64,000 bases of DNA, from contig JAUCBN010000025.1 of assembly GCA_035048815.1 (NCBI GenBank), positions 16,020,501 through 16,084,500 on the forward strand, read 5' to 3'. The position numbers and the translations under genes are program-made. The notes under the pieces were generated by a model. It saw only the letters and a program-made list of their open reading frames with translations, searched no databases and had not been told where the DNA came from. This DNA comes from Abelmoschus esculentus. Lineage: Eukaryota > Streptophyta > Magnoliopsida > Malvales > Malvaceae. Shown in pieces: positions 58,701-64,000 of this stretch (within the stretch, counting starts at the first letter, position 1; every line of letters begins with the position of its first letter).

Positions 58701-60547
58701 AATGGATTTTCCAGGTATCCAATGTCCAAAAGCATTGTACTCTAATACTAGCATTTTAGTCCTTTTACCGTTCAATCATATGGGTTCAACAGCTTGGTAT
58801 TAGTAAAATTGCATAAAGTGTACAGGACATGTTTATGGCTTTTCCTCTCCCACACTCATGGGTCATCCATGGTTGGAACCAACATGAGTTTGAGATTACT
58901 TAAATGTGATACTTTCTCCTCTGTATAAGGGCTGCAACCTCTCCTAACATGCCTTGATATATTTTACTTCTCCACAGGGCAGCCTCCATGTCACCAAATG
59001 CAAGAGTTGCCAGAATATCTTCACTTGAAAATATGCTCAGCATATCCTCTAATTCACTTGTAGCAATGGCTTCACAACTTTCAGAGGCAGAAGAGAGGGA
59101 GCGTGCCTTCACTAGTCGTGGACGTTGGAATCAGTTGCGCTCCATGGGAGATGCAAAGAACCTGCTTCAATATATGTTCAACTCTCTTGGGGATACAAGG
59201 TGCTTTCTCTCACCTAGTGATTCATGTAAATATACATTAAAGTAGGTCAAATATAAAGGCCTGTTACTGGAGTTTGACAATAAAGAAAAGAAAACAAATA
59301 TATTATGGATGCTTATATGTTATGAACAGGTGCCAGTTATGGGAAAAAGACTTGGAAATCAAGGAAATGAAAGAACAACTTAAAGAACTTGTAGGTCTGT
59401 TGCGGCAGAGTGAATTACGAAGAAAAGAAGTTGAGAATGAACTAAATTTAAGAGAGCAAGCTGATGCCATTGCATTGGCTACAGCAGCTACGGTTAGTTT
59501 CATGGAAACTTTATTCATTGATTTGATTAAATGACATCTAACTTCTAAGCATGTGGTAGAATTCTACACTTACAACTACCAATATTGAAATTTTCTTTTG
59601 GAGTTCTTTAATAGCTCAAAAGAATGATGCTCATAATATGCTTTGAATAAACTCTCAATTCTAAAATTTATGAGAATGATTTTAAGAATGCGACATTTGG
59701 TATAAGATAACGGAACTTGAAAACCCCTTTATCTTATCAACAAAAAGTCGTTTATAACGGCAGCATGGTGAATCTCTTACTGTTTGCTTGGATGACAAAC
59801 TTCCTTCTTCAAATGTCCTCAAAATGGGTGTCCTTCCCTTGGCTACAATTTAGTTCGCATTGTTTATCCCTCATAAAATCCCTAACCTTTGTTCAGCTGA
59901 ATAGCTTGTACTGCAACCTGTAATCCTGTATTGCATCAAGGAATCTCAAAATAGGAAATCCTACTAAAATATAGGATTTTCTTTTGGTGTAATATAAATA
60001 TTTTGCAGGATCTGTTATCACAGTTGTATGTGCCAACATCATTCCTATTCATAGCACTTCTTTTTGACAGAAAAGTGTCCATGAGCAGGGGAACTCTCCA
60101 AATTCATTGAAACACGTTGCCGAAGACATGAACGGTTCATTATCTCCAATGTCTGTGCCAGCGCAGAAACAGCTGAAATATAGCCCAGGTATTGTTAATG
60201 GTCCAGCCAGAGAGTCAGCTGCATTCAGGGATCAATCACGAAAGGTAACTTCATTCACCAGCTTGAATCATAGTGCTTCGATCTGCTTTCACGCTTTGCT
60301 AAGTAAAGTTGGATTTGCTGCCATGCAGATGGTACCACTCGGGCAGTTACCAATAAAAAAGTTGGTAGCTATAGGACAAGCTGGCAACGGCAAACTGTGG
60401 AGGTGGAAAAGAAGCCATCAACAATGGCACCTACAATTCAAATGGAAATGGCAGAAGCCATGGCGACTGTCAGAATGGATTAGACACAGTGATGAAACAC
60501 TAGTAAGGACAAAGCCTCGTTCTCAAGCTCTGACGCATAGAGTCTGA
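52766..60547 (+). CDS. KIN4A: Kinesin-4, KIN-4A (FRA1-like)
   Basis: Twenty-five exons, all GT/AG and in frame, total 1038 residues (Arabidopsis FRA1 is about 1035). Exon starts-ends: 52766-52891, 53313-53459, 53539-53688, 54031-54284, 54855-55039, 55130-55254, 55673-55709, 55841-55932, 56065-56166, 56275-56388, 56512-56605, 56707-56819, 56969-57064, 57150-57263, 57356-57472, 57595-57675, 57850-57921, 58008-58098, 58309-58340, 58427-58524, 58616-58714, 58978-59199, 59330-59492, 60071-60244, 60329-60547. N-terminal motor: P-loop GQTGSGKT 90-97, switch I NNQSSRSH 222-229, switch II DLAGSE 268-273. Coiled coils follow from about 380 to 900, then a basic Trp/Lys-rich tail ([18 protein letters not shown]). 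A plus-end-directed cortical microtubule motor needed for cell-wall deposition and fibre strength in Arabidopsis. Confidence 0.93.
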
Positions 60548-61712
60548 TATTCGATGGTCAGCAGATTACATTGGCCAAAGTAATCTTCAATTACATGCAT
60601 GTTCCTAACCGAGGTGCAGGGTGAAGCCTAGAAAAGAGTGTAGGTAATTTTTTCTACCCTGTTACAATTTCTTTTAGTTATCATGATTTCTATGCCGTTG
60701 AGGACAAATTACTTGTCTGCTAAAAACATTCCAGCATTTCTGATTGCAAATCTCAACTTTAGAAAAATGAGTTTTAGACAGTTCTTATAGAATAATTTAC
60801 AAAGTAAATTGATGAACCAAGTACATTAACTTGAATTTGACTGCTAGTGTAGCCAACTCTAAAACAAAATAACCCAGAGAAACTAATAGCTTAAGAGAAT
60901 CATGATCTGCTTGATTGAACGTAATTGACTTAGAAAAATCTCGTTTGCCATGCATCAATGTGCCTGAGCCTTATTGTATCTTTTTCTTAGTTGATGCAGT
61001 GTATTGGATCTGGCTGTTGGAACCTGCATGAGCCCTGTTGGTTTAGATGATTTTTTGGAATATCAAAAGTATAGGTTTGTAATCTTCCAAATTTTTTTCT
61101 GTGATTACTACATCCGGAGCATCTTGTAAAGAAGTGTTGATGCTGCCGATAGCGTGGAACATACGTTGAAGACAATAGCATGAGATGGTGCCAATGGCAA
61201 TAAAAATAAGTGTAATAGATCTGATTTGAGTTGTCTCTAAGGTTTTGATGTATGTTCCATCAATAGCACACTTCTATGGAAGAAATTGCTTGTAAGTGGT
61301 AGAAATTTGTATGAAAACTGCAGTCTAATTGTATTTTTCTTTTTTCAGTTTTTCCATTTTTTATATATTCAGAGCATATGTGCAAGCTTGTTATTGGTTT
61401 TGCTAAAAAATTGGAAGTCTGTAGTATTTTCAATTGTTATATAAGGAAAAATCAAATCCTTTCGTTTCTCCCTGGAAACTGGTTTGTGTTAAACATAAAA
61501 GCTGGTTAATATTGAGATTAACAAACGGGGACATGGAATATCCATGTAGGGGCCAAGAATATGAAACAACGTTATTAATGTCAGAAATGGACCAAAGGTA
61601 GAAAACAGCAGCAATAGCATTTGTTATAGAGTGGTATAAAATATGATGGTTTTACTTTCCTATATTGCATACTATAGTTCTACAGTTACATGCCAGTAAC
61701 ATCATAAATTAA
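60548..61712. other. Tail-to-tail spacer between the kinesin and the receptor kinase
   Basis: Holds the 3' UTRs of both convergent genes. Only short frames; no element recognised. Confidence 0.5.
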
Positions 61713-63805
61713 TCAACATATTTCAGAAAGTGGGTCCAATTCACCATCCTCCATTAATACAGCTTCTTTAATCTCCTGTAACATCTTCAGAACTTGCCAC
61801 ATCGTAGGCCTTTGTTCGGGAGAGCTCAAACTGCAAAAAATGGCCACCTCTAGAAGCATCCCTAGCCTTTCATCATCCCCTCCGTTGTCTTCCCTGCATG
61901 ACCTAAGCCAATACATCATCTCATCCGGAACCAGAAATGGGTGCTGGGAAGGAGGTCTCCCTGTCAGAAGCTCTAACAACAAAACCCCATATGCAAAAAC
62001 ATCAGATTTCGATGTCGCCTGGTGATTTGAATTGCGAGTTTCCGGAGGTTTGCAAGCAATGGAATCGGGATCTTCGTCTGGGAAGGAAGTGACCAGGGCT
62101 GCCAGACAGTAGTCAGAAAGACAGGCCTCAAAGTCGGGGCCAAGAAGGACGTTAGAGGACTTGAGATTGCCATGGACAAGCCTCCATGCTTGGTGGATGT
62201 AGGAGAGGCCTTGTGCTACGTCCTCAGCTATTTTCAAGCACGACGTCCAGTGGAGTGGCTTTGCCCTTGTTGATTTCGATCCTGCACATGCAATTTGGAG
62301 TTAAGAAATTGAGGCTTATGATTTCAATACACGTGTTCCTATCCCTGATTGGCCAAGAAACAAGCAATTGAAGAAAAAAACGAAAGCATGAAGTTATTAC
62401 CGTGAATGAGCGAGAAAAGACTGCCATTGGGCTGGAAATCATAGATAAGAAGCCTTTCTTCTTTGGCCTGGAAATATGCCCTGAGAGGCACCAAATTGGG
62501 ATGCCTTAAGCCGCCAACTGATTCCATGTGTTGCTCGAACGTTTCCTTGGTTGTGGCAGCTAATTTCCCAGCATCCAGCCTCTTGACCGTCACCACCAGA
62601 CGATTATCAAGCATTGCCTTGTACGTCGTCCCCATGGTGCCCCTCCCGAGTAACTCAGCTGACCCTCTCATCAGTTGATCCAGCGAATAAAACTGCGCCT
62701 CACCCGCGCAGAAAATCAAGTTCCCACTCTTGGCTACTTGCATCCCTTGCACTCTCTTCACTTTCGTTTCCAACTCATTTTCTTGCTCCATTTGAATCAC
62801 CGCCGCAGCTTGTGCTGCAGCCACTCCGTCATCGGATTCATACGCAGCGGTTGATTTCTTTTTATCCGTCTGTTTCCTTATTGCCATGACAAAGCAAATA
62901 AGTGAACCAATAAGAACAAAGACCCCAGTGGAGAACCCTATAACAATCGCGGTTCTTTTGTGCTCCTTTGAACTTAGTGGAGGCACAGCCAACTCCTTTC
63001 CATGCACTTCCGCACTTTGACCAAGAGCTACCGTAGGCGGCGGCGGCGCTACAACTGCAGCTGTGGGACCAAAAAAGTGGGGCCTTGGATGACATTCTTT
63101 GTGAATAATCTCTCCACAAAGACCAGGGTTCCGTGAAAAACAAGAGAACTCAAACCGTAACAACGTTGGGGTCACTGGAATCGCACCAGTAAGATTGTTC
63201 CCTGAAATGTTAAAGGTTTTAAGGGAAGACTGGTTCAGAGGAGGAATCGTTCCGTTCAGTCGGTTCAGGTCCAACCGTAGGTAGAACAATCGGTCTAGAG
63301 AAGCTAACGAGGTTGGTATGGGGCCGGTGAGATTATTGTAGGACAAATCAAGGGTTCTTATTCTGCGAAGGGAAATGAGAGAAAGAGGGAAAGAACCAGT
63401 GAAGAAGTTATGATCGAGGAAGAGGGTTTTGAGGTTGACGAGGCCTGAAAGATCAGGAATCTTCCCTGTGAGGGAGTTGTTTTGGAGACTCAAAACCCGG
63501 AGCTGGCCGAGGTGGGACAATGTGTTGGGAGCAAAAACGCCACCAAGATCTAGATCTTCTAAAGTTAGACGTACCACTTTCTGCTGGTAACATGTGACTC
63601 CTTGCCAATCACAAAAGTGGAAGCTTGCATTGTGAGAGAAACCGAGATGGTTCCTCAAATCTGCTTTAGACTGAAAACCCAGAAGAGCAGCAGCCTCAGA
63701 GGATGGCCTTAGCTTAGCAGCTTCTGCATAAACAACTACACTACATAATACTAACAACAAAATGGAGAACCTTTGAAGCAGAAGGGTCTGCCTTTTCTTC
63801 AGCAT
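61713..63805 (-). CDS. LRR receptor-like pseudokinase (At5g67200/At3g50230 type, LRR-III)
   Basis: Two exons, 63805-62401 and 62281-61713, giving 657 residues; the intron splits a Gly codon after LIH. Signal peptide about 1-29, LRR N-terminal cap with CDWQGVTC at 65-72, about five LRRs (80-225), a Pro-rich juxtamembrane stretch, one membrane span (285-309, [20 protein letters not shown]), then a kinase-like domain (about 385-645). The ATP-site Lys408 (VVTVKRL) is present, but the catalytic loop reads HGN (505-507) instead of HRD and the DFG site reads DYC (525-527). This is the pattern of the family annotated as probable inactive kinases. Likely acts at the plasma membrane as a signalling partner or scaffold. 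Ligand unknown. Confidence 0.92.
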
Positions 63806-64000
63806 TTCTTCTTAGCTCTCTTTCTGTCTCCACTCTCTGACCTTTTTTTTCACTTGTCTCTTCCAAAAGCAATAATCTTGGTTGAGTAGTCCGTCTCATT
63901 CCCCTGAATCTGATAGGGCAAAGGGTTGCGGAGAGAGATAGAGAAGAGTGCTTTAGATGGCAATAGGAGCAAGCGGTACGTGACAAAGGTGTCTAGTAGC
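63806..64000 (-). promoter_or_regulatory. Leader and proximal promoter of the receptor pseudokinase
   Basis: CT-rich on the gene strand, consistent with a plant 5' leader; cut by the window edge. No TATA box could be chosen with confidence. Confidence 0.35.

Noticed and set aside
60010..60070. An extra kinesin exon before the one at 60071
   Set aside because: There is an acceptor at 60009 but no GT donor that keeps the frame, while direct joining of 59492 to 60071 continues the family sequence.
1..64000. CRISPR array, operon or bacterial-type island
   Set aside because: The sequence is plant nuclear DNA throughout; no regular spaced repeats or bacterial gene organisation are present.

Overview
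The window is nuclear DNA of a flowering plant, most likely a rosid eudicot. It is AT-rich with intron-rich genes, plant-specific families (WOX, DREB/ERF, SBT1 subtilases, KIN-4) and a mosaic of small transposons. Repeated TATCGATACC-type motifs in the LTR-like fragment at the left edge recall Malvales genomes, but that is only a recollection and cannot fix the species.

Layout. 1-3.5 kb: retrotransposon remnants, two foldback MITEs and a SINE-like piece. 3.5-14.1 kb: three intronless SBT1.9-like subtilases, one on the minus strand and a recent plus-strand tandem pair. A third copy of the pair's upstream module has no gene attached. 15.8-20.4 kb: an MBR1/MBR2-type RING-H2 E3 ligase (minus, 5 coding exons, about 699 aa). 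20.96-21.42 kb: a long foldback MITE with a 9-bp target duplication. 23.5-27.3 kb: a class II poly(A)-binding protein (minus, 9 exons, 651 aa). 29.3-30.4 kb: the cambial homeobox regulator WOX4 (minus, 3 exons, 220 aa). 31.0-32.2 kb: two hAT-like MITEs side by side sharing one 8-bp target duplication. 36.0-42.3 kb: a very young Ty3/gypsy chromovirus with 884-bp LTRs and one stop codon in its polyprotein. 43.8-44.3 kb: a DREB A-5 ERF with an EAR motif. 47.4-47.7 kb: a decayed, intron-containing piece of the SUMO E2 gene SCE1. 52.8-60.5 kb: a full kinesin-4 (KIN-4A/FRA1-like, 25 exons, 1038 aa). 61.7-63.8 kb: an LRR receptor pseudokinase (At5g67200/At3g50230 type).

The genes do not form a pathway cluster. 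The order does keep old linkages known in Arabidopsis (MBR2 near PAB2; DREB A-5 ERF near the inactive LRR kinase and an SBT1.9-type subtilase). Several genes fit vascular and cell-wall biology (WOX4, KIN-4A, subtilases), but nothing in the sequence shows co-regulation.

No wholly new biological system is visible. The most interesting observations are the back-to-back hAT MITEs sharing CCATGCAC, the orphan promoter module in the subtilase array, the polyprotein reading frame that runs about 184 codons into the 3' LTR, the foldback MITE, and a small SINE-like family. Exon boundaries were derived by hand from GT/AG sites, frame continuity and family similarity. All of the multi-exon gene models close without a frame break.
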